Part shown: positions 1-9,225 of the stretch, piece after piece
Layout of the letters: every line of letters begins with the position of its first letter
How positions within the stretch are numbered: the first letter of the stretch is position 1
Assembly: GCF_024294805.1 (NCBI RefSeq)
Contig: NZ_JANCLU010000008.1
Span: 124,001-188,000 of the forward strand
From: Alsobacter ponti
Lineage (GTDB): Bacteria > Pseudomonadota > Alphaproteobacteria > Rhizobiales > Beijerinckiaceae
Direction: 5' to 3'
DNA length: 64,000 nt
The notes under the pieces: model-generated
Seen by the model: the letters and a program-made list of their open reading frames with translations, nothing else
Databases searched by the model: none
What the model was told of the DNA's origin: nothing
Made by a program: the position numbers and the translations under genes

Positions 1-2053
1 TGGCGTCCGCCCGCGCCGGCGTCACGGCCAGCACGTAGCGGGCCTGATCTTCGCCGAACAGGGCGGCGTGGAGGGGCAGGCCGGGCGGAGGCGTCTCCAG
101 CGTCGCGCCGATCCCGGACGCCATCGCCATTTCGGCGAGCGCCACGGCCAGACCGCCGTCCGAGCAGTCATGCGCGGTGCGCACGCGGCCGGAGCGGATG
201 AGGCCGCGCACGAAATCGCCGTTGCGGCGCTCGACGGCCAGGTCGACGGGCGGCGGCGCGCCCTCCTCGCGGCCGCAGATGTCGCGCAGATAGACGGACT
301 GCCCCAGCCAGCCGGCGGTGTCGCCGATCAGCAGCAGCGCCTCGCCTTCCGCCCCGAAGCCAACGCCGGCGCATTCCGCCACGTCGTCGACAAGGCCGAC
401 GCCGCCGATGGTGGGCGTGGGCAGGATTCCGCGGCCGTTCGTCTCGTTGTAGAGCGATACGTTGCCGGACACGACCGGGAAGTCGAGCGCGGTGCAGGCC
501 GCGCCGATGCCGCGGATGCAGCCGACGAACTGGCCCATCGCGTCCGGGCGCTCGGGATTGCCGAAATTGAGGTTGTCGGTGATGGCGAGCGGCTGTCCGC
601 CGACGGCGGTGATGTTGCGCCACGCTTCGGCGACGGCCTGCTTGCCGCCTTCCACCGGATCGGCCTCGCAGTAGCGCGGCGTCACGTCGGAGGTCAGGGC
701 CAGGCCCTTGGGTCCGTCGAGCACGCGCACCACGGCGGCGTCGCCGCCTGGCGCCTGCACCGTGTTGCCCAGGATCAGGTGGTCGTACTGCTCCCAGACC
801 CAGCGCTTCGAGCACAGCTCGGGCGCGCCGATCAGCTTGAGCAAGGCCTTCTCGTTCGACAGCGGCGCGGCGACGCTCTCCGGCGCGATGGTCGGCTGCG
901 GGGCGCTTGCGACATGCGGCCGGTCGTAGAGGGGCGCCTCGTCGCCGAGTTCCTTGATCGGCAGGTCGGCCATCACCTCGCCGTGGTGCTTCACCACGAA
1001 GCGCAGCGTGTCGGTCGTCTTGCCAATCACCGCGAAGTCGAGGCCCCACTTCACGAAGATGGCCTCGGCCTGCTTCTCCTTGGCGGGGTCGAGCACCATG
1101 AGCATGCGCTCCTGGCTCTCGGAAAGCATCATCTCGTAGGCGGACATGCCCGCCTCCCGGCAGGGCACCTTGTCGAGATCGAGCTCGATGCCGAGGTCGC
1201 CCTTGGCGCCCATCTCCACGGCCGAGCACGTCAGGCCCGCCGCGCCCATGTCCTGGATGGCGATGACCGAGCCGGTCTGCATCAGCTCGAGGCACGCCTC
1301 GAGCAGCAGCTTCTCGGCGAACGGGTCGCCGACCTGCACGGTCGGGCGCTTCTCCTCGGACTTGTCGTCGAACTCGGCCGAAGCCATGGTCGCGCCGTGG
1401 ATGCCGTCGCGGCCGGTCTTGGAGCCGAGATAGACGATCGGGTTCCCGACGCCGGTCGCCTTGGCGTAGAAGATCTCGTCCGCCTTGGCGATGCCGACTG
1501 CCATGGCGTTGACGAGGATGTTGCCGTCGTAGCGGGTGTGGAACCCCATCTGTCCGCCGACGGTGGGAACGCCGAACGAGTTGCCGTAGCCGCCGATGCC
1601 CGCGACGACGCCCGACACGAGATGGCGCGTGCGCGGGTGCGACGGGTCGCCGAAGCGAAGCGCGTTGAGGCAGGCGACCGGGCGCGCGCCCATGGTGAAC
1701 ACGTCGCGCAGGATGCCGCCCACGCCGGTCGTCGCGCCCTGGTAGGGCTCGATGTAGCTCGGGTGGTTGTGGCTCTCCATCTTGAACACGCAGGCGAGGC
1801 CCTCGCCGATGTCGATGACGCCGGCGTTCTCGCCGGGGCCCTGGATCACCCACGGGGCCTTGGTCGGCAACGTCTTCAGGTGCAGGCGGGAGGACTTGTA
1901 CGAGCAGTGCTCGTTCCACATCGCCGAGAAGATGCCGAGCTCGGTGAAGGTCGGCTCGCGGCCGATGAGCTCCAGAATGCGCTTGTATTCGTCCGGCTTC
2001 AGGCCGTGTTCGGCGACGAGCTGGGGAGTTATCGCAATCGTGTTCGGGATCAC
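1..2053 (-). CDS. purL: Phosphoribosylformylglycinamidine synthase subunit PurL (C-terminus cut by window edge)
   Basis: Large synthetase subunit of the three-part FGAM synthase. It makes formylglycinamidine ribonucleotide from FGAR, ATP and ammonia supplied by PurQ, in cytosolic purine synthesis. Visible motifs near the N-terminus are [11 protein letters not shown] and [12 protein letters not shown], typical of the bacterial small-type PurL. About 684 codons are present; the family is usually about 735-740 residues, so only the last 50 or so lie outside. I chose the GTG at 2051-2053, preceded by GGAGA, because it gives the standard PurL N-terminus. It lies 34 bases downstream of purQ and is probably co-transcribed with purS and purQ. 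Confidence 0.96.
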   Translation of the reverse strand, partial: MIPNTIAITPQLVAEHGLKPDEYKRILELIGREPTFTELGIFSAMWNEHCSYKSSRLHLKTLPTKAPWVIQGPGENAGVIDIGEGLACVFKMESHNHPSYIEPYQGATTGVGGILRDVFTMGARPVACLNALRFGDPSHPRTRHLVSGVVAGIGGYGNSFGVPTVGGQMGFHTRYDGNILVNAMAVGIAKADEIFYAKATGVGNPIVYLGSKTGRDGIHGATMASAEFDDKSEEKRPTVQVGDPFAEKLLLEACLELMQTGSVIAIQDMGAAGLTCSAVEMGAKGDLGIELDLDKVPCREAGMSAYEMMLSESQERMLMVLDPAKEKQAEAIFVKWGLDFAVIGKTTDTLRFVVKHHGEVMADLPIKELGDEAPLYDRPHVASAPQPTIAPESVAAPLSNEKALLKLIGAPELCSKRWVWEQYDHLILGNTVQAPGGDAAVVRVLDGPKGLALTSDVTPRYCEADPVEGGKQAVAEAWRNITAVGGQPLAITDNLNFGNPERPDAMGQFVGCIRGIGAACTALDFPVVSGNVSLYNETNGRGILPTPTIGGVGLVDDVAECAGVGFGAEGEALLLIGDTAGWLGQSVYLRDICGREEGAPPPVDLAVERRNGDFVRGLIRSGRVRTAHDCSDGGLAVALAEMAMASGIGATLETPPPGLPLHAALFGEDQARYVLAVTPARADA

Positions 2054-2087
2054 GCCGGGTCTCCGTCAATGTTGGCCCGGGGGGCGC

Positions 2088-2792
2088 TCACGCGGCGGTC
2101 GCCGCGAAATGGTCGACGAGGGAGGCGAACAGCCCGCGCCCGTCCGTGCCGCCGACCAGCGGGTCGATCAGGTTTTCCGGATGGGGCATCATGCCGAGCA
2201 CGTTGAATCCGGCCGAGTAGATGCCGGCAATGTCGTGCAGCGAGCCGTTAGGGTTCGCCGAGCCGCCGACATGGCCGTCCGCGTCGCAATAGCGGAAGGC
2301 CACCCGTCCCTCGTGCTCGAGCCTATCGATGGTGTCCTCGTCGGCGACGTAGTTGCCCTCGCCGTGGGCGATGGCGACTTTGATCACCTGCCCGACATGG
2401 TAGGCGCTGGCGAAGGGCGTATCGGCGCGGTCCACCTTCAGATGCTGCATCTTGCAGACGAAGCGCAACTGCGCGTTGCGCATCAGCACGCCGGGGAGCA
2501 GGCCGGATTCGACGAGGATCTGGAAGCCGTTGCACACGCCGAGCACCAGCCCGCCGCGCGCCGCGTGGGCGCGCACGGCGTCCATGATGTTGGCGCGTCC
2601 GGCAATCGCGCCGCAGCGCAGATAGTCGCCGTAGCTGAAGCCGCCCGGCAGCACGACGAGATCGGTGCCGCGTGGCAGCTCGTGGTCGGCATGCCAGACA
2701 TAGTGAGGCTCGTGGCCCGAGGCGTCGCGCAGCGCGCGCCCGGCGTCCCGCTCGCGGTTCGAGCCCGGGAAGATGACGACGGCGGCCTTCAT
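2088..2792 (-). CDS. purQ: Phosphoribosylformylglycinamidine synthase subunit PurQ (glutaminase)
   Basis: Class I glutamine amidotransferase subunit that hydrolyses glutamine and passes ammonia to PurL. The 234-residue protein has nucleophile Cys87 in GVCNGFQ and the His204/Glu206 pair in MPHPEN, a complete catalytic triad. The N-terminus (MKAAVVIFPGSN) is that of PurQ. The start lies 4 bases after the purS stop, and the GGAGG ribosome site sits inside the last codons of purS, so the two are probably translationally coupled. Length and motifs are normal. Confidence 0.97.
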   Translation of the reverse strand: MKAAVVIFPGSNRERDAGRALRDASGHEPHYVWHADHELPRGTDLVVLPGGFSYGDYLRCGAIAGRANIMDAVRAHAARGGLVLGVCNGFQILVESGLLPGVLMRNAQLRFVCKMQHLKVDRADTPFASAYHVGQVIKVAIAHGEGNYVADEDTIDRLEHEGRVAFRYCDADGHVGGSANPNGSLHDIAGIYSAGFNVLGMMPHPENLIDPLVGGTDGRGLFASLVDHFAATAA

Positions 2793-2796
2793 CGGC

Positions 2797-3039
2797 TCAG
2801 CCTCCGATCTCGACGCGGAAGTTCTCGATGACGGTGTTGGCGAGCAGCTTCTCGCAGGCGGCCTTCAGCGCGTCCTCGGCGCGGGCGCGGTCCGCGCCGG
2901 CGAGCTCGATGTCGAACACCTTGCCCTGGCGGACACTTTCCACGCCCTCGATCCCGAGGGACTTCAGGGCGCCTTCGATGGCCTTGCCCTGCGGGTCGAG
3001 AACGCCGGTCTTCAGGGTGACGGTCACGCGCGCTTTCAT
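2797..3039 (-). CDS. purS: Phosphoribosylformylglycinamidine synthase subunit PurS
   Basis: Small 80-residue subunit that bridges PurL and PurQ in the FGAM synthase complex. The protein begins MKARVTVTLKTGVLDPQGKA and ends with FRVEIGG, matching the short alpha/beta PurS fold. The frame stays open upstream, but the ATG at 3037-3039 gives the family-standard N-terminus, so the longer version is not accepted. It leads the purS-purQ-purL unit, about 200 bases downstream of purC, and a hairpin in that gap may partly separate the two. Confidence 0.95.
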   Translation of the reverse strand: MKARVTVTLKTGVLDPQGKAIEGALKSLGIEGVESVRQGKVFDIELAGADRARAEDALKAACEKLLANTVIENFRVEIGG

Positions 3040-3190
3040 CGGGATCTCGCTCGACGGTTCGTGAGAGCGCCCGGCCGGACGGGCCCGGGTCCAGGCTGGT
3101 ATCGCGATAAGGGGTCCGCCGCGGCAACGCAACCCCATGCGCGTCCCGCCGAGCCCGCGTTGGCGGGGGCGCCGCGCGCCGGAACGGAAA

Positions 3191-3210
3191 CGGGGGCCGC
3201 GAGGCCCCCG
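3191..3210 (-). terminator. Hairpin between purC and purS
   Basis: A perfect 8-base inverted repeat (CGGGGGCC, 4-base loop, GGCCCCCG) lies 30 bases after the purC stop. Read on the minus strand it is followed by TTTCCGTT, a weak U tract. It could be a terminator for purC or a leaky attenuator before purSQL. Confidence 0.45.
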
Positions 3211-3239
3211 TCGAACCATCCCGCGCCTGTCGGCCGGAT

Positions 3240-4004
3240 TTACTGCACGAGCTTGGGGCCGGTCGCGCCGACCCGCTCGTTCTCGCTGATGATGCCGAGA
3301 CGCCTTGCCACCTCGGTATAGGCCTCGACGAGGCCGCCGAGATCGCGGCGGAAGCGGTCCTTGTCCAGCTTGTCGTTGGACTTGATGTCCCACAGCCGGC
3401 AGGAGTCGGGGGAGATCTCGTCCGCCACGACGATCCGCATCATGTCGCCTTCCCACAGGCGGCCGCACTCCATCTTGAAGTCGACGAGGCGGATGCCGAC
3501 GCCGAGGAAGAGGCCGGACAGGAAGTCGTTGACCCGGATGGCCAGGGCCATGATGTCGTCGATCTCCTGCGGCGTGGCCCAGCCGAAGGCGGTGATGTGC
3601 TCTTCCGACACCATCGGGTCGTTGAGGGCGTCGTTCTTATAGTAGAACTCGATGATCGAGCGGGGAAGCTGCGTGCCTTCCTCGATGCCCAGCCGGGTCG
3701 CCAGCGAGCCGGCCGCGACGTTGCGCACCACCACTTCGAGCGGAATGATCTCGACCTCGCGGATAAGCTGCTCGCGCATGTTGAGCCGGCGGATGAAGTG
3801 CGTCGGCACGCCGATGTCGTTGAGGTGCTGGAAGACGTATTCCGAAATCCGGTTGTTCAGCACGCCCTTGCCGTCGATGACCTCGTGCTTCTTGGCGTTG
3901 AACGCGGTCGCGTCGTCCTTGAAGTGCTGGATCAGCGTTCCCGGCTCCGGGCCTTCATAGAGGACCTTGGCCTTGCCTTCGTAAATGCGACGGCGGCGGT
4001 TCAT
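3240..4004 (-). CDS. purC: Phosphoribosylaminoimidazole-succinocarboxamide synthase (SAICAR synthetase)
   Basis: Joins CAIR and aspartate with ATP to give SAICAR in purine synthesis. The 254-residue protein starts [13 protein letters not shown] and contains the VEVVVRN-like segment ([12 protein letters not shown]), [10 protein letters not shown] and [12 protein letters not shown], all characteristic of PurC. The open frame extends 22 codons upstream, but the internal ATG at 4002-4004 gives the family-standard N-terminus. It is the first purine gene on this strand, separated from purS by 200 bases that include a hairpin, and is transcribed divergently from the zeta subunit gene. Confidence 0.96.
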   Translation of the reverse strand: MNRRRRIYEGKAKVLYEGPEPGTLIQHFKDDATAFNAKKHEVIDGKGVLNNRISEYVFQHLNDIGVPTHFIRRLNMREQLIREVEIIPLEVVVRNVAAGSLATRLGIEEGTQLPRSIIEFYYKNDALNDPMVSEEHITAFGWATPQEIDDIMALAIRVNDFLSGLFLGVGIRLVDFKMECGRLWEGDMMRIVVADEISPDSCRLWDIKSNDKLDKDRFRRDLGGLVEAYTEVARRLGIISENERVGATGPKLVQ

Positions 4005-4329
4005 CGGCGTGTACCGTGTTTTGAGGAAGTCCATCGGACGGCCATACCTCGCGTGAGAGATCGTCCGCAACGGCGCGAACGGGATGGGATCGATTCGGCT
4101 CGCGTCCAGCCCGTCTGCGCGGGCAACCTACCCGATCGAACCTGCGAGCACAACGACAGCGCCCCGGCGGGCCTGTGGATCGGCGTCGATCCGCCTCCGC
4201 GGCTTATATGGTGCAATGCAGCACAAAGTGCAAACGCCCCGGCTCTGGCGTTACAACCTAAAGTGGCTATATCAGGAGCGCATGACAGGGGGACGCCGGG
4301 ACTCCGGCCGATCGTAGGAGAGGGACGAG
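4005..4329. promoter_or_regulatory. Divergent intergenic region between purC and the ATPase zeta gene
   Basis: 325 bases without a gene. On the minus strand a TTGCAC (4229-4234) and an ATATAA/TATAAG (4203-4209) are spaced 18-19 bases apart and could be the purC promoter. On the plus strand a TATATC at 4268-4273 may be a -10 box for the zeta gene, but no good -35 is seen. A GGAGAGGGACGAG ribosome site precedes the zeta start. Confidence 0.35.
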
Positions 4330-4653
4330 ATGACGACATTCGACAAGCGCGAGGAAGCCTTCGAGCGGATGTTCGCCAGGGACGAGGAACTGAAATTCAA
4401 GGCCATGGCCCGCCGCAACCGGCTGCTCGGCCTGTGGGCGGCCCAGCAGCTCGGCAAGAGCGGCGCGGAGGCCGACGACTACGCCAGGGCCGTGGTGGCC
4501 GCCGACTTTGAGGAGGCCGGCGACGACGACGTGTTCCGCAAGGTGAAGGCCGATTTCTCGACCGCCGGGGTGGCGTTTTCCGAGGCGCAGATCCGCTCCA
4601 CCATGGACGAGCTGCTCGCCCGCGCCGTCACGGAAGTTCGTGAAGGCCGCTGA
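4330..4653 (+). CDS. DUF1476 protein, F1Fo-ATPase zeta inhibitor subunit
   Basis: The 107-residue protein starts MTTFDKREEAFERMFARDEE and continues with FKAMARRNRLLGLWAA, the signature of DUF1476. This family was identified in Paracoccus as the zeta subunit that binds the F1 sector and blocks ATP hydrolysis. The sequence is predicted helical, highly charged and soluble. A strong ribosome site precedes it and a clear intrinsic terminator follows, so it is probably a one-gene unit. The family assignment is firm; the inhibitory role is taken from family knowledge. Confidence 0.93.
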   Translation: MTTFDKREEAFERMFARDEELKFKAMARRNRLLGLWAAQQLGKSGAEADDYARAVVAADFEEAGDDDVFRKVKADFSTAGVAFSEAQIRSTMDELLARAVTEVREGR

Positions 4654-4717
4654 GCGCTTCTGTTTCCGGCCGGGCGGCGGCTTGCCCCCGCGCCGCGCGC
4701 TGGCCTAGCATCTTCGG

Positions 4718-4745
4718 CCCCGGGCGACGTCGCCCGGGGTTTTTG
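4718..4745 (+). terminator. Rho-independent terminator after the zeta subunit gene
   Basis: A GC-only perfect palindrome (CCCGGGCGAC / GTCGCCCGGG) is followed by TTTTT. It lies 65 bases after the stop and immediately before the ribosome site of the next gene. Confidence 0.85.
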
Positions 4746-4763
4746 ATTCCCGGAGGAACCGAG

Positions 4764-5570
4764 ATGCCGAGCGCCGACGCGTTTGCCGCCCTGTCGCACC
4801 GCTGGGGCCGCCCGCCCGGCCTGCTGACCGCCTGGCTCGGCATTCCATCGCCCATCCTGGCCGGCGTGGTGGCGCGCGAGGGCGTCGACTGCGTCACGCT
4901 GGACATGCAGCACGGCGGCTTCGATCTGGCGGCGGCCGTGCTCGGCATCGGGCAGGTGATGCTCGCCGGCAAGCCGGCGCTGGTGCGCGTGCCGGTCGGC
5001 GACTACGCCACCGCCTCGCGATTGCTGGATTCCGGGGCCGCCGGGATCATCGCGCCGATGGTGAATTCCGTGGCCGACGCCCGCGCGCTCGTCGAGTTCA
5101 CAAAGTTCCCGCCAGTGGGCGCGCGCAGCTGGGGGCCGGTGCTGGCGATGGACGCCTCCGGGCTGGGTCCGGCGGACTATCTGCGCCGAGCCAACGGGCT
5201 CACCAAGGCCATCGCGATGGTGGAGACGCGCGAGTCGCTGGCCGCGCTCGACGACATTCTCGCCGTAGAGGGCGTCGACGGCGTCTTCGTGGGGCCGTCG
5301 GACCTGTCGATCACGCTGTCGGGCGGCGCCCATGTCGACGCCGAGCACAAGGATGTCGACGCCGCGCTGGACCACGTGCTGGCCCGCTGCAGGGCGGCCG
5401 GCAAGGCGGCCTGCGTGTTCGCGCCGTCCGGACCGCGGGCCGGCGAGATGCGCCGGCGCGGCTTCGACCTCGTGGCGCTGGCCAACGATGTCGGCCAGGT
5501 GCGGCTCGGGGTGAAGACGATGCTGGAGCAGGCGGGAGCCGCGAAGGGGCCGGCGACCCAGGGCTACTGA
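4764..5570 (+). CDS. HpcH/HpaI family aldolase
   Basis: Class II, metal-dependent pyruvate aldolase family (2-keto-3-deoxy or 4-hydroxy-2-oxo acid aldolases). The 268-residue protein carries LDMQHGGFD near residues 47-55, IAPMVNSVADA around residue 96, a MVETRE metal-ligand segment and GVDGVFVGPSDLS, the family hallmarks. The ATG at 4764 follows GGAGGAACCGAG; an in-frame upstream ATG would overlap the terminator. The substrate cannot be read from the sequence, and neighbours give no pathway. It ends 6 bases from a convergent gene. Confidence 0.88.
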   Translation: MPSADAFAALSHRWGRPPGLLTAWLGIPSPILAGVVAREGVDCVTLDMQHGGFDLAAAVLGIGQVMLAGKPALVRVPVGDYATASRLLDSGAAGIIAPMVNSVADARALVEFTKFPPVGARSWGPVLAMDASGLGPADYLRRANGLTKAIAMVETRESLAALDDILAVEGVDGVFVGPSDLSITLSGGAHVDAEHKDVDAALDHVLARCRAAGKAACVFAPSGPRAGEMRRRGFDLVALANDVGQVRLGVKTMLEQAGAAKGPATQGY

Positions 5571-5576
5571 CCGGGG

Positions 5577-6491
5577 CTACTGACCCGGGCCGGGCTTCTC
5601 GCCCGCCGGCCGCTCCGGCACGCCGAGTGCGTCGGCGAGGCGGGCCTTGGCCGAGCCCGGCCGCAGCGGCTTCTGCTGGCTCTCGTGCGGAGCCCAGCCG
5701 GAGACCCACAGCAGCTCGAAGGTGGCGCGCACCCGCCCGTCCGGGTCCGAGAACCGCTCGGCGTAGATCTGCATCATGCGCAGCAGCGTGTCGCGGCGCA
5801 GCGGCGTGCGCCGCCGCTCGACGAGCACGTTCGTCGCGCCCATGGCGCGCAGGTCGCGCAACAAAGCGAGCGGGTCCGCATAGCGGACGGTGAAGGCGTC
5901 GACGTCGGTCACCGGCAGGGCGAAGCCGGCCCGCTGCAGCAGCGCGCCCATGTCGCGGACGTCGGCGAACGGCGCGACGCGCGGGCTGACGCCGCCCTCG
6001 ACCTCGCTCTCGGCCTGCGCGAAGGCCTGCCGCAGCTCGGTCAGCGTCGCCCCGCCCGCGAGGCAGGCGAGAAACAGCCCGTCCGGCTTCAGCGAACGCC
6101 GGATCTGCGCAAACGCGCCGGGCAGGTCGTTCACGGTCTGCAAGGCCAGCACCGACACCACGAGGTCGAGGCTTTCGGGCGCGAAGGCGGGCGTCTCGTC
6201 GTCGAGCACGACGCCGCTCCACGGTCCCGCGCCGACCGCTTCGGCCGTGGGGACGGCCCGGACCAGCGCGCCCGACACTCCGGCGGCGCGCAGGGCTGCC
6301 GCGGCGTGCGGCGTCGGCGTGCCGAGGTCGACGGCGACGCTGAATCGCCGCAGGACGGCGCCGAGCCGGTCGCCCAGCTCGTCGGCGGCGCGCTCCACGA
6401 GGAAGCCGGCGCCCGGTTCGGCGGCGCGCAGCGCGCGGCGCAGCCGGTCGCGGCGCAGGGCAGGGTCGAAGATCAGGGGAGCGCCGCTCAT
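5577..6491 (-). CDS. SAM-dependent methyltransferase-fold protein, NDUFAF5/BioC-like
   Basis: 304 residues. The N-terminus LIFDPALRRDRLRRA resembles the short FDxxLxRxxRxRAA-type leader of NDUFAF5 homologues, which hydroxylate an arginine of a complex I subunit. A Rossmann methyltransferase domain follows (VAVDLGTPTP, then LDLVVSVLALQTVNDLP and LKPDGLFLACLAGG). The glycine-rich SAM loop is degenerate, as in NDUFAF5 relatives. The start at 6489-6491 was chosen because the long open frame upstream covers comF on the other strand. It is divergent from comF. The alternative is a generic BioC-type methyltransferase. Confidence 0.75.
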   Translation of the reverse strand: MSGAPLIFDPALRRDRLRRALRAAEPGAGFLVERAADELGDRLGAVLRRFSVAVDLGTPTPHAAAALRAAGVSGALVRAVPTAEAVGAGPWSGVVLDDETPAFAPESLDLVVSVLALQTVNDLPGAFAQIRRSLKPDGLFLACLAGGATLTELRQAFAQAESEVEGGVSPRVAPFADVRDMGALLQRAGFALPVTDVDAFTVRYADPLALLRDLRAMGATNVLVERRRTPLRRDTLLRMMQIYAERFSDPDGRVRATFELLWVSGWAPHESQQKPLRPGSAKARLADALGVPERPAGEKPGPGQ

Positions 6492-6614
6492 GCGGTCCGG
6501 CCTCGCGCGGGACGGTGTGGGTTCGGGCGGGTTATGGAGCGCGGGGCCCCGCGCGTCAAAGACTCGCGCCAAAGTCGTGGTGCGGCGGGGCCCGGGCGCG
6601 CCTAGCATCGGCGC

Positions 6615-7385
6615 ATGTCGGACGCGACCGAGACGATTGCAAGGACAAGGCGCGGCTGGGTCGCAGGCGCGCTGCGGGCCGCGCTCGACCTGGTCTATCC
6701 ACCCTCGTGCATCGGTTGCGGAGCGGCGGTGGCGGAGCCGCACGGGCTTTGCGCCGCCTGCTGGCGCGGCCTTCCCCTGATCTCGCGGCCGTACTGCGAG
6801 CGGCTGGGCACGCCGTTCTCGGTGGACCATGGCGGCGCGCTGCTCTCGCCCCAGGCTCTGGCCGACCCCCCGGTGTTCGAGCGGGCGCGCGCCGTGGCGC
6901 GCTACGAGGGCCTGGCGCGCGACCTCGTGCATCGGCTGAAATACGGCGACCGCCACGATCTCGCCCGGCCCATGGGTCGCTGGATGGCGCGGGCCGGGGC
7001 CGAGCTGCTGGCGGACGCCGACGTGCTGGTGCCCGTGCCGCTGCACGCCTGGCGAATCTGGACGCGGCGCGCCAACCAGGCCGGGCTGCTGGCAGCCACC
7101 ATCGCCGCCGTCTCCGGGGTGCCGGCTGCCCCCGGGGGGCTGGCGCGCGTGCGCCGCACGCGACCGCAGGTCGGCCTCACGCGGGCCGAGCGCGGCCGCA
7201 ACCTGCAGGGCGCCTTCCGCGTGCCGGAGGAGGGCGTGGCTTCCGTCGCCGGCCGCCGCGTCGTGCTGGTCGACGACGTGCTGACCACGGGCGCGACCGC
7301 CAACGCGGCGTCCCGGGTGCTGCTGCGGGCGGGGGCGTCGAAAGTCGACGTGCTGGTCTTCGCGCGCGTGGCTCACCCGCTCTGA
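6615..7385 (+). CDS. comF: ComF family protein (phosphoribosyltransferase-like)
   Basis: 256-residue ComF homologue. A cysteine pair (SCIGCG, then LCAACW) forms the N-terminal zinc-finger-like region at about 32-54. The C-terminal PRTase domain shows the PRPP loop VVLVDDVLTTGAT. Middle motifs LKYGDRHDLA and VPVPLHAWR are also typical. ComF proteins are linked to DNA uptake and primosome function in competent bacteria; the role in alphaproteobacteria is less certain. It starts a plus-strand run with glutaredoxin, amidase and DUF1178 genes. Confidence 0.9.
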   Translation: MSDATETIARTRRGWVAGALRAALDLVYPPSCIGCGAAVAEPHGLCAACWRGLPLISRPYCERLGTPFSVDHGGALLSPQALADPPVFERARAVARYEGLARDLVHRLKYGDRHDLARPMGRWMARAGAELLADADVLVPVPLHAWRIWTRRANQAGLLAATIAAVSGVPAAPGGLARVRRTRPQVGLTRAERGRNLQGAFRVPEEGVASVAGRRVVLVDDVLTTGATANAASRVLLRAGASKVDVLVFARVAHPL

Positions 7386-7453
7386 GCGCCTGTGGAAAAG
7401 CCGTTTCGCCCCGCCTATATAAGCGCCGACCTGAATGATTTCTGGACAGGACG

Positions 7454-7708
7454 ATGACCAGGCCAGTGACCATCTACACCAAGTCGTGGTGTCCCTATTG
7501 CCACGCCGCCAAGGCGCTGTTGCAGCGCAAGGGCGTGGCGTTCGACGAGATCGACGTCGCCGACCCCGCCAAGCAGGAGGCGATGAGCCGCAAAGCGGGC
7601 CGCCGCACCGTGCCGCAGATCTTCATCGGCGACACGCATGTCGGCGGCAGCGACGATCTTCACGCGCTCGAAGCGGCTGGTAAGCTGGACGCCCTGCTGG
7701 CCGCCTGA
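7454..7708 (+). CDS. grxC: Glutaredoxin 3
   Basis: 84-residue dithiol glutaredoxin with CPYC active site (Cys13, Cys16), the cis-proline segment RTVPQIFI and the GGSDDLHAL glutathione-binding stretch. It reduces protein and mixed glutathione disulfides in the cytosol. It is preceded by TATATAAG 30-40 bases upstream, possibly a -10 element, and lies 12 bases before the amidase gene. Length and motifs are standard. Confidence 0.95.
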   Translation: MTRPVTIYTKSWCPYCHAAKALLQRKGVAFDEIDVADPAKQEAMSRKAGRRTVPQIFIGDTHVGGSDDLHALEAAGKLDALLAA

Positions 7709-7720
7709 GAGGACGAGCTG

Positions 7721-8602
7721 ATGTCGTCGCATTCCGTGTTCCGTGCCGCCTGCGTCCAGATGCGTTCCGGCATGACGCCGGCCGCGAACATCGACCAGGC
7801 GGCGGCTCTCGTCCGCGAGGCCGCTGGCCTGGGCGCGTCCTACGTGCAGACGCCCGAGATGTCGAACGCGGTGTGCCGCGACCGCGACACGCTGTTCGCC
7901 AGCCTGGCGCTGGAGGAGGCGGACCCCATGCTCGCCGCCTTCCGCGAGCTGGCGCGGGAGCTGCGCATCCACCTGCACGCCGGCTCGCTCGCCATCCTGC
8001 GGCCGGACGGCAAGGTCGCCAACCGCGCCTTCCTCATCGACCCGCGCGGCGACGTCACCGCCCGCTACGACAAGATCCACCTCTACGACGTCGACCTGCC
8101 GAACGGCGAGAGCTGGCGGGAGTCGCGCACCTACACAGGCGGCGACCGCGCCGTGGTGGCCGATTTGCCGCAGATGAAGCTCGGCATGACGATCTGCTAC
8201 GACATCCGCTTCCCGCACCTCTACCGCGCCCTCGCCGAGGCGGGCGCGCAGATGCTCTCCGCCCCGGCCTGCTTCACCAAGCAGACCGGCGAAGCCCACT
8301 GGGTGGTGCTGCACCGCGCCCGCGCCATCGAGACGGGCTCGTTCATGGTGTCGGCCGCCCAGGCCGGGCATCACGAGGACGGGCGCGACACGTTCGGCCA
8401 TTCGATCATCGTCGACCCGTGGGGCCGCGTGCTGGCCGAGGCCGGCGCGGAGCCCGGCGTGATCGCCGCCGACATCGATCCCGCTCTGGTGGCCGACGCG
8501 CGCGCCCGCATTCCGACCCTGGCCCATGCCCGCGCATTCACGCTGGAACCAGCCGGCGAGCTGGCGGAGCCGCCGCGCGGCTCGCCCGCCTGGACCGCCT
8601 GA
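7721..8602 (+). CDS. Carbon-nitrogen hydrolase (Nit1-like, deaminated glutathione amidase type)
   Basis: 293-residue nitrilase-superfamily amidase. The catalytic triad is Glu46 (TPEMSN), Lys118 (YDKIHLYDVD) and Cys159 (ICYDIRFP). The KIHLYDVDLP and FGHSIIVDPWG segments are typical of the NitFhit/Nit1 branch, whose members hydrolyse deaminated glutathione as metabolite repair. Its position directly after glutaredoxin fits a glutathione-related role, but the substrate is inferred. A GAGGACGAG ribosome site precedes the ATG. Confidence 0.88.
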   Translation: MSSHSVFRAACVQMRSGMTPAANIDQAAALVREAAGLGASYVQTPEMSNAVCRDRDTLFASLALEEADPMLAAFRELARELRIHLHAGSLAILRPDGKVANRAFLIDPRGDVTARYDKIHLYDVDLPNGESWRESRTYTGGDRAVVADLPQMKLGMTICYDIRFPHLYRALAEAGAQMLSAPACFTKQTGEAHWVVLHRARAIETGSFMVSAAQAGHHEDGRDTFGHSIIVDPWGRVLAEAGAEPGVIAADIDPALVADARARIPTLAHARAFTLEPAGELAEPPRGSPAWTA

Positions 8603-8614
8603 CAGACACGCGCC

Positions 8615-9094
8615 ATGATCCGCTACGCGCTGCGCTGCGACAACGGACACGAATTCGAGAGCTGGTTCCGCGACAGCGCCTCCTTCGACGCGCAGGCCGC
8701 GCGCGGGCTCGTGACCTGCCCCGTGTGCGACACCGCCAAGGTCGAGAAGCAGATCATGGCCCCCACCGTGGCGCGCACCGACGTGCCGCGCGCGGCGGCG
8801 GACGCGTCGGAAGCGCCCGCCGCGGTTCCCACCGCCCCTGCGGCGCTGCCGGTGGCGTTGATGTCGGAGCGGGAGAGGGCCTTCCGCGAGGTGCTTCGGG
8901 CGGTGCGCGAGCACGTCATCGCCAATTCCGAGCATGTCGGCCCGCGCTTCGCGGAGGAAGCGCGGCGGATGCACGATGGCTTGAGCGAATTCCGTTCGAT
9001 CTGGGGCGAGGCGACGCCCGACGAAGCGCGGGCGCTGGCGGAGGAAGGTATCGACGCGCTGCCGCTGCCGGTGCTCCCCGACGAGCGGAACTAA
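8615..9094 (+). CDS. DUF1178 family protein
   Basis: 159-residue protein beginning MIRYALRCDNGHEFESWFRD, with Cys8 and a second cysteine pair TCPVCDTAKVEKQIMAP. The four cysteines suggest a small zinc ribbon. An Ala/Pro-rich linker then leads to a C-terminal helical part ending in ALAEEGIDALPLPVLPDERN, the family end. No biochemical function is established. It follows the amidase by 12 bases and is the end of the comF-grxC-amidase run. Confidence 0.85.
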   Translation: MIRYALRCDNGHEFESWFRDSASFDAQAARGLVTCPVCDTAKVEKQIMAPTVARTDVPRAAADASEAPAAVPTAPAALPVALMSERERAFREVLRAVREHVIANSEHVGPRFAEEARRMHDGLSEFRSIWGEATPDEARALAEEGIDALPLPVLPDERN

Positions 9095-9225
9095 CCCGCG
9101 CGGTCCCGCGTCCCCTTACAGGCGTGTAATCATATCAAGGGCTTGCGGCCCCGCCCTGGGCGCGGGAACAACAGCCGCGACCCCCGAGTTGATCGGTCGA
9201 CCCCTTTCCAGAAGGAGGAAAACCG

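Noticed and set aside
2797-3468. A longer purS of 223 codons
   Set aside because: The upstream part has no PurS character and overlaps the end of purC; the 80-residue form is family-standard.
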